A stretch of DNA of 64,000 nucleotides, taken from assembly GCA_002633005.1 (NCBI GenBank), contig NMRA01000028.1, positions 275,989 through 339,988 on the forward strand. The letters run 5' to 3'. The stretch's first letter is position 1, and each line of letters opens with the position of its first letter. The position numbers and the translations under genes are program-made. This document shows, in pieces, positions 12,858-23,880 of this stretch. The notes under the pieces are model-generated. The model worked only from the letters and a program-made list of their open reading frames with translations, ran no database searches and had not been told where the DNA came from. The DNA is from Phoronis australis (Eukaryota > Phoronida > Phoronidae).

Positions 12858-13749
12858 GAACTCTACACTGTTGTTTCCATTAAAATCAAAACATACATTG
12901 TGCATTTGCATTTGCTTTTGTTATCTACAATCTTTCAGAAAACATATCCGGTAACTGTTTTTTCTATCCCTGTGGTTTCTCGCTTTTCGTACTGATCTAC
13001 CAATCTCTTACTGTTGTTGTGGACACAAAATATGTTTATCAAAATTTTGAAAGGTGGGGTTGCACGGCACTGAGTTGGAGGTTGGCACAATCATGGATCT
13101 GAAGGTCAGTTTAAGCCCGTAACATACCACGTTCAGTATTACTGTTTGCCGAGTGTCTGCCTAAACCTTTTATCTGCTGTATTTCCCATTTCAGCTACCT
13201 ATAGCTAAATGATCTTTTATCAAGCAGTGATGTCATGATTCGCCACGTTGCTTAAGTTTCATTGCGTTTTGATGAACAAACGCAGCTAGCGAATGTCACA
13301 AAAGTGCGGATAAAATGTACAGAAATAATATGAAGCAATAAAGCCGAGTTATATGTTAAAAAAAACGGAAGCCAAGGTATATTTAACGTGGTTGTAACGC
13401 CACGGGAAAATTGTATTCGATACATTTGACAGTAGCATTCAGAGAATATTGTCAGTACAAAATTATTAAAAATGTGCGGTAAAAGCGATCATAAACAGTT
13501 TGAGGGACGGTTTACCACAAGGGATTTGGCACGTTCCAAACATTCCTTGGATTCAATTGTCCATGGCGTGAGGTTAGCTGACTATTATGCATTTATGCCA
13601 GTGAAATCCGTTCTCATTGTTGTGATATATTGATTCTGGAGGATACGGGTAGAATGGGGGAAACTTTCAATCGCAAGACAGGGCTGCCAATCTTCTCCCT
13701 CACGGTAGACGCGTGTGTTCTCAATAACAGCGTCGATGACTCTACTTAA
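12858..13749. other. Intergenic, no gene recognised
   Basis: Nothing identifiable as a gene, RNA or repeat. Confidence 0.4.
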
Positions 13750-14010
13750 TCCTAGTTTACACTTGATGACTCATGATTGATGCCACAAGTTCGAGTCTTA
13801 ACTCGACATTTCGAGTTTTTATGAAAATTGTTGACTTTTTAGTCGAGTTTGTAGCACGAATCTGGGCACAATGCATCTGCATGAGGCACTAAAATAGAAC
13901 TAAAAACGTCCAAAAATAACCTCGAGGCCGATTTCGAGAGCATATTAGAATCTAGGCCCTGCATTGTGGCGAGACCGACTTGTCCACGAGTCTGCTCATC
14001 ACCGAGAACT
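13750..14010. repeat. Dispersed repeat, copy 2
   Basis: Same family as 8,650-8,945: CACTTGATGACTCATGATTG, TTCGAGTCTTAACTCGACAT, then CCGATTTCGAGAGC. Non-coding. Confidence 0.5.
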
Positions 14011-14244
14011 GCCAAGGAACAACATGTCGTGGAAATGGACGCCATTTTGTCAATCCGCTCAAAAATGGTTCAGCAAAGAGATAATTTGCGTGAATGGGAA
14101 GCAGAAGAAATGAAGCCGAGTTATCAAACGCAGAAATCTTCCCTTAGCAATGCTCTTCATGCCCGACATTACCAGGAAATAACTTTTTTTTTTGTCTTAA
14201 GACATCACGTGCGGTGATAATGTTGTCGGGTTTAAAGCTGAAGG

Positions 14245-14510
14245 CCACCTTTTTCATGTCATTTTTAGTAAAAATGTCGTTGATCATCCCAGACATATTT
14301 TTCAAATAACTACGGCTTCTCGTAATTTAATTAATTAGTCGTGCCCTACTCTGGAAGTGACGTTTACGGGGGTTAAGAATTTTGTTTTCGTATAGTCCAC
14401 TGTGTGAGCTGTCGAGTGAGTGATTGTTTTACCTCGGTTGTGATAAGTTCAGTCGTCGTTTGCGTTTGTTTACGAGTCAGTCAACATACCGCACGATTGC
14501 TGCGCATAGA
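14245..14510 (+). mobile_element. THAP transposon, 5' fragment
   Basis: Closely resembles 49,620-49,905, the left end and start of the THAP element there. Shared blocks include CATGTCATTTT, TCGTAATTT.ATTAATTA, GGAAGTGACGTTT, CCTCGGTTGTG and GTCAGTCAACAT. The THAP start codon is ATA here instead of ATG, and the open frame breaks off after about seven codons, where the inserted element begins. The continuation of the THAP reading is found 6.7 kb downstream at 21,226-21,340. Confidence 0.65.
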
Positions 14511-14664
14511 CCCGTATCCCAGAGCTTTTTGGGCATGAAAAGGTAATCAATTTTCTTTGGTACCACAGTGGTCTATGGGTATCTTCATGCTTGGAAATGG
14601 TCGTCTGGCAGGTTCGCTGTGGTGGGTGTGGTCACGGAAGCCAGGAGAATGGCACTCAAAAATT

Positions 14665-15480
14665 GAGCTAGATCAACTTTTCTGGTAACCACCTCAAACT
14701 GCCTTCGATACCTACTACGTAATCCACTGTGTCAAAATTGGTCACTGCCAGACAATTTCAGTGGTGGTGAGTATCAGCCAGACAGTTATAAACAAGATTA
14801 AAAATTGAGATAGATCAACCCAAGAGGTAACCGCATGAAACCAGTTGCAAAATATTCACCGCGAGCCCAGGTATCACGAACACTGTCAGACAAATCTAGT
14901 GGTGGGTTACCTACGCCAGACACGCCCAAATACCCGAGTTGAGCTAGATCAACCCACCAGGTAACCATTTGAAACCAACTGCAAGATGTTCATCATCACT
15001 GTAGATGGCACATCGGTTAGATGCCGGACAATTTCAGTGGTGGGGTGTCCCTGCCAGACGATTGTCAAAAAAGGTTAAACATTGAGCTAGATCAACCCAA
15101 GAGGTAACCGCTTAAAACCAGTTGCAAAATATTCACCATAAGCCCAGGTATCGCGAATAAACACTGCCAGACAAATCTAGTGGTGGGTTAGCCCCGCCAG
15201 ACACGCCCAAATACCTGAGTTGAGCTAGATCATTCCAAGAGGTAACCGCATGAAATCAGATGCAAAATATTCGTCGTGAGCCCAGGTATCAAGAATAAAT
15301 ACTGCCAGACAAATCTAGTGGTGGTTTATCCCCGCCAGATAAGCTCAAGTACCTGAGTTGAGCTAGACCAATCCACCAGGTAACCGTTTGAAATCAATTG
15401 CACGATGTTCAGCACGTAGCACAACGGTAAAATGCCAAACAATTTCAGCGGTGTATTGGTGCCCCCGTCAGACAAATTAT
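14665..15480. repeat. ~138-bp subterminal repeat array, left arm
   Basis: Six copies of GAGCTAGATCAACCCA with a following GGTAACC start at 14,665, 14,807, 14,941, 15,084, 15,222 and 15,360, so spacing is 134-143 bp. Between them CTGCCAGACAAATCTAGTGG and CCAGTTGCAAAATATTCACC recur. Within a transposon end such an array could be transposase-binding sites, but it may simply be amplified sequence. Confidence 0.75.
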
Positions 15481-18400
15481 AAAGAGTCGAAACAAAACTG
15501 GTTATAAGCCCATTCACGCTGAATAAGCATCACATTGAGGAACCAGGCACTTCGATTTTTAACTGAATAAAGTCAGTGAGTCCGTACGACATAAATCACC
15601 ACACAAGGTGAGAGATTTTTTGTTTACGTCTGGGCATGAAAACCGGAAACATCGCACCTGTGGTTGTAGCGACCTCAAAAGTCTTTGCGACAACAATGGA
15701 ATACTCCGACGCACTATTAAAACAAAACCGAAAATCCGTCCGTGACGGATGGCACATTGTGTTTGCACGAATTTCGATTTTTCGTTGTCCTATTTTACCA
15801 GTCTAAACAGCGTCCCCCTGTCCTCAGACGAATCATTTGACGCAACTGTAAAGACGAGGAATTATCGAAATGCCGTCTTTTGCTGTCGTCTGCGTTGTAT
15901 ATGCGCGCCAGCTTCCTTCATTTCACACAGTGATTTATGTCAAATTTGGGAAAAATGATCAGTTTTGGACAATCTACATCTTTCTCATAAATCGAGCCTA
16001 CAGAGAACTCCAGAGATGCGTCAAGACCAGTGACGTCACTAGCTATTTCAACAGTTTCCCCAACGATGCTTGATGTATTCTTTGCCATGAACCGCCCGAA
16101 CTAAGATGGGGAACATTGTGGGAATGACGAGTCCTGGTAGTTTTTCAGCTTATTTAGATTGACAATCATTTCATTTGCACGACACAGGTATGCTAGGGAC
16201 AATGGAACTTTTCGCTTTTTCTCTTCATAGTGAATATAAAACACGTTCAAATTAATTATTCATAGATGTTGTATATGGTGCTCAGACATCGTGGCGACGG
16301 CCTCAAGCATCCACATTGGGGGAGGGGTATCCAACCACTATGTATAATCTTTTTGGAAATCGTGACTGATTTGTAGTTGAATCAAATAATGATTCAAGTT
16401 TATGTTTCACCTTTCTACTTTTATTATTAATAGTTATAGCCAGGGGGGTTCGGGAGTTCGATCGAACCCCTCCCCCGCTGTATATTCGTTAACATGTGGA
16501 GAATTGCTCGCTTACACTGGTGACCGCTCTGATTCCCTAAGCCCCAGTCAACTTTTACGATGCCTATTCAGCACGCCCTTTGTATTGAAGTAGATCTAAT
16601 GAAGTGGAAAGGTAATTGCTGGCATTACTGTCTCAACAATGGTTGTTGTTAGTACCCCCACTTTGGTTTCCTCTGACATTTGCAGAGTAATAGCCTGCAA
16701 TTCTGGAGAGTAGTTTTAACTTGATACATTATAAATATTACAAAACGACTAAAAAGGTTAACTTGTGTTTACCTTCACAAAGGGCCAATTCCCAAAGGAA
16801 CGATAAGTTTCATATTGGCTTTCTTTATTTAATTTTTAATGCTTCTGCACATTTGTTTTTTTTTTAGTGAGAACGGGTTGATAACTTTTTATCTAAGTTT
16901 TGAACTTGAAGTGCCAAAACAGTGGTAGATTTTGATCGCCAGTTAAACTTAATTAGTTAAGTTCATTGTGAGCCCATCCCTAAATTTACCACATTACAGG
17001 TACACTACACATTTCACGTGTCATTAAATTTTAATCTTTATTAGAACTCAACTCATAAAATATATACAAAAGTGCAAATATGGTCATAACTAAACTGAAG
17101 ATTTGGAATCTCTGGACAATTGTGGTGGCACTGACTATATAACTATTCTAGCTCTTTATCAGTAATAAAGAATGAAAAGTGGGTACACCTGTTTCCTGGT
17201 CAAAAATCTGGTTAAACGAGATTGAAAGAATATTAAAAAATGAATCCATGAGATGTTGTTAACTCTGATCAGCGTTTGTATATCCACCGAGTATTTCAAT
17301 ACGCGCGGTAGTTTATCTTTAATCGTACCCAATGGTTGTAGTTTTAGATTATTAGTCCATCGATTATTAAAAATCGAAAACCGTACTTGGTTGTTTTTTT
17401 TCAGCTGAATACCGTCGTGGTGTTCGTTTATAACGAAAATTAGTGGTTAATGCATTTTGAAAATTCGCCATCAGGTACAGTCAGAGATGTTTATGGTCTG
17501 ATAATTACCTTTAATTGGATCTTGCTCGCATAGGGCAATGCGGTCATTACAATTGTACCTGGTTCCGGCGCCGCGCTCTCTTTGATCCTGGTACAAGCCG
17601 CTCAGAAGGAGGAGCGGTGAAAATTCCAGCATATCTTGAGAAATGCGTGACTTCCATGTAAGCGTATTGTTCACGGTATGAAAGATAGGATATAAATGGA
17701 CAACAACAACAAGATTGTTACAGCTACTGGTGCTACTAAGTACAATGACAACTAAGTTAGTAATAATTTTGAATTTGCTTCTGATTCCATGCGCTTCACG
17801 TGGCATCGGGCCGTACTCGGCCAAATTCGCAAGAGTGCCGCTGTTTGTGTAGATGACAGGTTCGTGCATACAATAAGAGGAGGCTTTATGTTTTTCATAA
17901 ACAACGCTACGCTTGTGGTGACTACAACGAAGGGTAACAAGGGAGTCTAGAAATGAATGTTTATACCTAAACATACAAGTTTAGGCCTACGACCTAAGTC
18001 AGCTACATGTGCATATAGCAATGAGAGAGCTCCCAAAAATATGTTTGGCCAAGAAACCAAAACAGCAGAAAACAGATTTGTTATTCTGCTATTTTGGTTT
18101 AATTGCAAGCATGGTACGGTAGAAGTAGAAGTAGGCGTTTTCAAATTTTGAATTGAGAGTGATTGTCAAATATGCATGTTGTTCATCCGGTGTCCACTTT
18201 GATTGTGGATTGGTGGATTGACATCCACGCGTGTACATGTGTAAGCGTTTCTGTTCTTTTAAATTCAGTGAGTTCATTACAGGCAGTCCTCTGTCGTGCG
18301 CAAAATCCAGACATTCATCTACCGTGTTTACTTGCACTGAGAATACCCCGTCGAGCATTTTCACGTTATGCCTGGTCAATGAAAATCTTCTCTAGTCAAT

Positions 18401-19164
18401 CAATGTCAATGGTGCACAGCCCTGCAGACTTCATACGAGCTACAAACTTGATGGAAAAGATTTCCAAGGTTCCATGTCACTATGACGAAGGTTCGATACT
18501 CCGAAGGTCCAGTACTCCGTATGTCCACTACTCCGAAAATTCTAAAATTCACTACTTTGAATTTCCACTATTCCAAAACTCCAACACTTCTCTACTCTTG
18601 ATTGTGTGATCACGACTCATATTCTCAAGCAGAGACAACATCTGGGGCATGCGTCAAAGCTGCGGCGAGCAACGGCGGTTTCAAATTTAAGAAGATTGAA
18701 TGGGATTCCCTGACTTCGTGAGAACTGGCAGGGACAGGCCGGGTGGCCTACTAACTTCATTTAGTTTCGACCCGGCCGTGGGCGTCGCACTGCAATGCTA
18801 TCTTGACATGGGGATTTGACGAATGTGTTATGGTTGATATTCTACTTCAGATCAATTTAAAAAGCAAGTGTGTACTCATTTTAAGACATGCGGTCAATTT
18901 CTCGATCATGCACAGTGAAATCTGTCCACCGTTTCCTAAGTTGTGCTTGTCAGCTGGAGACGGTGGTCACTGTCTACATAAAGTGTTTTAGTGCCCGGGC
19001 GTTGCTTTCGGTATAGGTGCATCTAATAATCAAAAGATCGTTTATTTTTGCATGTAAAAGGTTAAGAATGACATCTAAGTTTAAAAGCTTGGATATTTTT
19101 GGAGTTTTTACTTCGCTCGATTTACGACATGTTACCATCGCCTGCGAACCTTCTTCGCTGAAGC
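15481..19164. other. Interior of inverted-end element, unassigned
   Basis: No conserved domain was recognised. The longest open frame is 17,471-17,974 on the minus strand (167 codons) with no known motif. Near 16,440-16,480 a GGGGTTCG..CGAACCCC stretch resembles a sequence seen inverted near 20,555-20,605, a common dispersed repeat signature. Confidence 0.4.
18485..18600. repeat. Short tandem repeat, left of LINE tail
   Basis: Irregular ~15-20-bp repeats of the type ACTCCGAAGGTCCA. Similar sequence in inverse orientation (GTAGTGAACCTTCGA) lies at 20,050-20,150, so the pair brackets the LINE tail. Confidence 0.55.
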
Positions 19165-19830
19165 CTAGTGGATGACCCAGCCTGCCACTTGTGTGGAGAG
19201 GTACATTGGCCCGCATCTTATCAGGGTGCAATATGGAACTTCAGCAGGGAAAATACAGATTGTGTCACGACCAAGTACTGAAGACCCTTGCAGACATCAT
19301 AGATGGAGGGTGTAAGACAAGAGCAACTCAGCCTAGAGCAAGCAGCCAGCACATACAATTCGCCAGGGCAAGTGAGATACGCAAGAAGTCACGTCAGCAG
19401 CCTTGCATCCTGGATCGAGTAGGCTGGGATATGAGAGTAGATCTGAGAAGAAAGCTTGTGTTCCCGAGTATTGTGAAAACACCAATGCGACCTGACATCA
19501 TTCTGTGGTCGGATTTCCATCAATGTATAGTGATTATAGAGCTTACGGTGCCTTGGGAGGAAGAATGCGAAGAGGCCCACGAGAGGAAGTTATCTAAGTA
19601 TAGCGAGCAGAGCTCGAGGCTGGCGAACTTGGTTATTTCCTGTAGAGGAGGGATGTAGAGGATTCCCTACAAGATCTGTATGGTGGTTGCTGGAGAAGCT
19701 TGGTGTACGAGGGGGTAGGAAGAAAGCTGCAGTGAGAAGACTGGGCGAGACAGCTGAGAGGACAGCTGTGGTACCGTCGGAATGAAGGAAGTTGGAGGCC
19801 TCAATGATGCACAGTGGGTTGGCTGCCAAT
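19165..19830 (+). pseudogene. RLE-type non-LTR retrotransposon, 3' end
   Basis: This is the C-terminal part of a LINE polyprotein of the kind ending in a zinc knuckle and a restriction-like endonuclease (R2/Hero/NeSL-like groups). A CHLCGE motif near 19,175 is followed, one frame over, by GTLARILSGCN, together giving a C-x2-C..H-x-C knuckle. Next come QGKYRLCHDQVL, then the endonuclease core MRPDIILW and IIELTVPWEEE, which fits the PD-(D/E)xK pattern. The main open frame is 19,191-19,658. Frameshifts before the knuckle and a stop after CRGGM show it is inactive. The reverse transcriptase part is absent, as expected for a 5'-truncated insertion. Family assignment is by recalled motif pattern only. 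Confidence 0.7.
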
Positions 19831-20049
19831 GTGGACCCACCAGTGGAGACTGTTATGGTTTAGGGTCGAAACGAGTCAAGGAAGCTGGATGCCATCTAAC
19901 GACATCAAGCTACGCCTCCAACTAGTTAGTGTTCGGCGGGTAGAAGAGAATCCTGGTTTAGCTGTTACGAAGAAGGGGCGACAAGACGTCATACTGCATA
20001 GAAGCCTGACAACTATTGAGGCAGACATCACTGTAAGTACACACACATG

Positions 20050-20150
20050 GAGCAATGAATCTTCGGAGTATTGAATCTTCGAAAGTAGTGAACCTTCGTA
20101 ATAGTGAACCTTCGAGTAGTGAACCTTCAAAATAGTGGGCTGTTCCCATT
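20050..20150. repeat. Short tandem repeat, right of LINE tail
   Basis: Repeats of GTAGTGAACCTTCGA (4-5 imperfect units of about 15-20 bp), the inverse of the motif at 18,485-18,600. Confidence 0.55.
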
Positions 20151-20762
20151 TCTAGCGATGTAAGCAACTTAAGTAACACGCTAAAATACAACCAGAAAAA
20201 CAATTTTGCCAATTAAGTCATTCGCCGACTAAACTTCATATTTCCGTCTGAGTATGCAATGAGGTGTAATCACTCATTTAAGCATGGCTGATTTGAAACT
20301 TTGGCAGGAGATAATGTGAGAACGTTCTCTTTCTGGACCACATTACATCTTAAATTTGTGTCCAGTTCTTTGCGAGCAACCGTCATAGCATCCACTTTCT
20401 GGTATTACAAATTCCGTCTCAGCTCATGGACATAGAGCTGAGAGTCATCGTTGTGTATACAGATTTCTCTTCCCCCTAATTAAGCTGTGACAAGAGAATT
20501 GCCGAAAACTTTACAGTGTCGACGTTTGCAAAATATGAAAGGTCCATCGTTCTTGAAATTCGAACCAACCCCCGCTCAATGCTGGCTACGGGCCTGAATA
20601 AAATATAGGCCTATGCATTTGAGTTGAGAGAGGCGTCCAATAAAATGTCGCCCCAGCATCGACCAAATCTCTGCATGCTACTGCCCCACGGCTGAAAATG
20701 TCTGTAAAGTACCTTTTGTTGCATGTAGAATGTTACTCGACATTATGCAAACTGTTTCAAAC

Positions 20763-21070
20763 GGTTACCTGGCCGATAAATGTGGCCCAACTCAAATATT
20801 TGATCGTGTCTGGCGGGGCTAACCCACCACTAGATTTGTCTGGCAGTGTTCATTCGTGATACCTGTGCTCATGGTGAATATTTTGCAACTGGTTTCATGT
20901 GGTTACCTCTTGGATTGATCTAGCTCAATTTTTTTTATCTTGTTTATAACCGTCTGGCTGATACTCACCACCACTGAAATTGTCTGGCAATGTCCAATTT
21001 TGTTACAGTGAATTAGGTAGTAGGTATCGAAGGCAGTTTGAAGTGCTTACCAGAAAAGTTGTTCAAGCTC
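20763..21070. repeat. ~138-bp repeat array, right arm (inverted)
   Basis: Inverse copies of the left-arm core: GGTTACCT..CTAGCTC-type cores at about 20,763, 20,901 and 21,045, spaced 138 and 144 bp. Intervening CCACTAGATTTGTCTGGCAG matches the left arm on the other strand. Confidence 0.7.
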
Positions 21071-21225
21071 AATTTTTGAGTGCCCTTCTCTCGACTCCCC
21101 TGGCCACACTCACCAGAGCGAACCTGCCAGACGGCCATATCCAAGCATGAGGATACCCATAGACCACTGTGGCACCAAAGGAAATTGGTTACCTTTTCAT
21201 GCCCAAAAAAGCTCTGGAATCCCAG

Positions 21226-21344
21226 TACCGGGATGTACTCATTATCGTTAAACACGCACTTTGGGTATGCCATTACATCGCTTTCCGAAAGATGACACAC
21301 TCCGCCGTACTCATACCTCGTTCGTGTGAAAAACCCAAAACAAC
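21226..21344 (+). mobile_element. THAP transposon, continuation fragment
   Basis: The sequence TACCGGGATGTACTCATTAT, then CACTTTGGGTATGCC and GATGACACACT, and TCGTTCGTGTGAAAAAC matches the THAP open frame of the 49.9-kb element directly after the point where the 14.5-kb fragment stops. The two pieces are therefore one THAP transposon split by the 14,511-21,225 element. It breaks off near 21,344 where LTR-type Pol sequence begins. Confidence 0.6.
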
Positions 21345-23880
21345 GCCTGAATAATGGTGCCATACCATCGCTGTTGATTCCCGGCAGTGCTCCGTCGCCA
21401 CCCCCGAGACGTGCACCTCTCAGTATCCTGCTGTGGAAGCCAAGACTAGCGACCCATTCAGTGCCCAAGTACATGTTGACCCTGACATGCAACTAGTCTT
21501 CTGACCGCGACACTCTCCGAGCCCTGTACTTGACTTACGACCAGGTCTTTTGTCCCAACAATGGGGCCAATAGCAAGATTCAGGCTACTGTCAACATGAG
21601 TCCTACGCTTCCGCCTCAGCGCAAGGGCCGACTTCACCACTACAATCTCGAGCAGATAGTAGAGCTTCAGTGCAAATTCGAAGAGTTGCAATCTCTGGGC
21701 GTTTTCGCGAAACCTCAACATGTCCACGTGACCGTTGCGTATTTGAACATGTCGTTTCTGATTAAAAAGCCTACGGGCGACTCTCTTCTCGTCACTTCCT
21801 TTGGGGTAAATTAGGCCAGTACAGTAAACCATCTCCTTCTCTTATGACATGCGTCGACAAGGTTCTTCGTGACATTGCTCCCTGGCGGTATGTCAAAATC
21901 ATCGATCTACATCCGCCAGCCCCTGATTTCATAAAGGATTGCAGTGTCGTCACGCCATTCAAAGATGTGCGTGTGTGCAATCGGTCCACTCTGGGAATAC
22001 CCGATTCTGAGAACGTTTAGAGGAACTAGTGTGCCCTGTCCTGGGTGACCTTATACAGGATGCGTGCTGCCAAGATTGCTGACTACTTATGTATTGGTGG
22101 AAATTCCGTGAACTCGGGAGAAAGCTCTAAAAGCTCTGCATGCGAATGCCTTTCGTCCAAAACTTATGTTTGCCCCGTCTCTGTCAATATCCTCGGCTGG
22201 ATATGGTCTAACGGCACACTGAGTGCTAGCAGCCACCGGGGTCTCCTGCATTATCCTCAGTTGAACCACCCACAATAGTTCAAGGTCTCAGGTCGTTTAA
22301 TGGTACCTACAAGGTGAGTCACGTCGTCAGAGGCTACTCCAAACTCCTGGACCATTTGGACCGAGCCACCGCCGGCCGCCAGTACAGAGACAAGAAAGTC
22401 TGTTACATGCATTTCGGTCTGCCCAGCATGCTCCCGATGACAACAAAGTTATTGTCATGCCTCGTCCAGACGACACCCTGTAGATTGTTACCGACGACTT
22501 TGTCAGAGAACGCGGTTTAGCTGTCACGCTTTATTTTGTCCACCCTGAGAAGCCATTCCGTCCCAGATTCTTCAACGCAAAACTCAAAGAAAACCAAATG
22601 TTATGATTACCTTGTGAGGTAGAGGCACTAAGCATAGCCTCGGTCATTAAACATTTCTCACCATACATCGTGCAGTTCAACCACGTTACCTAGGTTGTTA
22701 CTGACCGTCGGCAATTCGTCCAGGCATTACGGTGCGGAGAGTATTTAGCTAGCAGTAGAGTAACAACCTTTCTCTCCGTCATCAGTCGCTTCCACTTTCA
22801 AGAACTTAGGTCACGTATCTGGTGCAGTCAACCTACCGTCTGACTACTCTAGCCATGCTCCTCCTGAATTTTTCGACCATCCATGCCAAATCTGCAAATT
22901 CGTCTGCGAGTTGAAAAAAAGCGATATCCGCTACTTAACAGTTCGGCACGTCTTGGAGGGTTGTACAAGAATGCCTTTCACCAGCTGCGTTGCCTGGAAA
23001 ACGACTCAGCAGGAATCCCCAGATCTTCGGCGTACTCATGCACACCTATCACAAGGTACTCGACCCTCAAAGAAATTAACGAATATCCAGGATGTCAAGT
23101 GATATCTTCGGGATGTGTGCGTCGCCCGTTATGGCCTTCTCATTGTTCACTCAGAAGTTCCCTTTCAACCTTGTCGCGAACGCATCGTTGTTCCCCGTTG
23201 ACGGTCTGCTTATTGCTATTCACTTGCGCTTCGACCATCCAGGTCAGTTCCGAAATAGACAACTTTTCATCAGCTACTTCCTCGCTCTGGACCTTGATAA
23301 AGCCATCGAGTCTGTTTGCATGTCATGCCACCACTATTTTGGTTTTGAAATCCGTTCCCACTCATTTGCAACCTCAGTCTACATACGCACCATCTGATCG
23401 TCTTGGTGCTCGATTTAGTCTCGATGTTATACGCCGATGCAAACAGTTTGGGCTAGTTCTACGTGAACCTGTGTCTTCCTTCACTTGGATTGCTCTTATC
23501 ACCGATGAACGCCATACTACGCTTTGTGACCCCATTTTGTCTCTGCATGCCAGTGTTCGTTCTCTTGGTGACGGCGGAACTGCCCTTGGAACTGACTCAG
23601 CTCCTGGCTTGGCCTCTCTTTGCAACGACCCTCTCTTCAACTTCACCGTTGAAATGGGCCATGTTAAGAACATCAATGAAAACCCTTTTGCTGAGAATGC
23701 CATTCGCGTGTTGTTATAGCTGATGTCTGATGGTAAACCGGTTTCGTGTGTTACTCTAGCGCTTACAACCGCCAACATGAACATGAGTATCAGAAGACAA
23801 GGCCTTTCCTTTAGAGAGATCTGGACTCAAAGCGACCAATTGACTGGCGAGGGAAATTTTTCTTTCACGCCAGGTATATG
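21345..23880 (+). pseudogene. Decayed LTR-retroelement Pol (RT-RH-IN)
   Basis: Plus-strand remnants of one Pol polyprotein, scattered over three frames. The N-terminal RT region is at about 21,500-21,830 (contains LPPQRKGRLHHYNLEQIVEL). A thumb-region piece (NILGWIWSNGTLSAS) lies near 22,185-22,230. RNase H remnants follow at about 22,615-22,760. The integrase zinc-binding region is near 23,220-23,340 (HLRF..DHP, then CMSCHH). The integrase core is at about 23,390-23,880: an acidic residue in ARFSLDVIRRC, another in GTDSAPG, and the final acidic residue in ENPFAENAI. Order and motifs fit a Ty3/gypsy-like LTR element common in marine invertebrates; BEL/Pao is less likely. At least five stops or frameshifts are visible and no LTRs were found, so it is dead and truncated. 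Confidence 0.7.

Larger units (their letters stand above)
14511..21225. mobile_element. ~6.7-kb element with long inverted ends
   Basis: The left end (from CCCGTATCCCAGAGC through GGGCATGAAAAGGTAA) recurs inverted at the right end (minus strand: CTGGGATTCCAGAGC, GGGCATGAAAAGGTAA). The similarity extends for several hundred bases, including CACTCAAAAATTGAGC, TCGATACCTACTAC and CAATTTCAGTGGTGGTGAG. The element interrupts a THAP transposon. Its ends carry a ~138-bp repeat array. The only recognisable protein inside is the RLE-type LINE tail at 19,165-19,830, probably a later insertion. No transposase was recognised, so this looks like a non-autonomous or internally replaced DNA transposon. Confidence 0.6.

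Noticed and set aside
17471-17974. Minus-strand open frame of 167 codons
   Set aside because: No recognisable domain, no splice or promoter context, and it lies inside a transposon interior. Length alone is not enough in a 64-kb window; a homology search would decide.
21345-23880. LTRs flanking the Pol remnant
   Set aside because: No pair of long direct repeats was found by eye on either side; the copy appears truncated at both ends.
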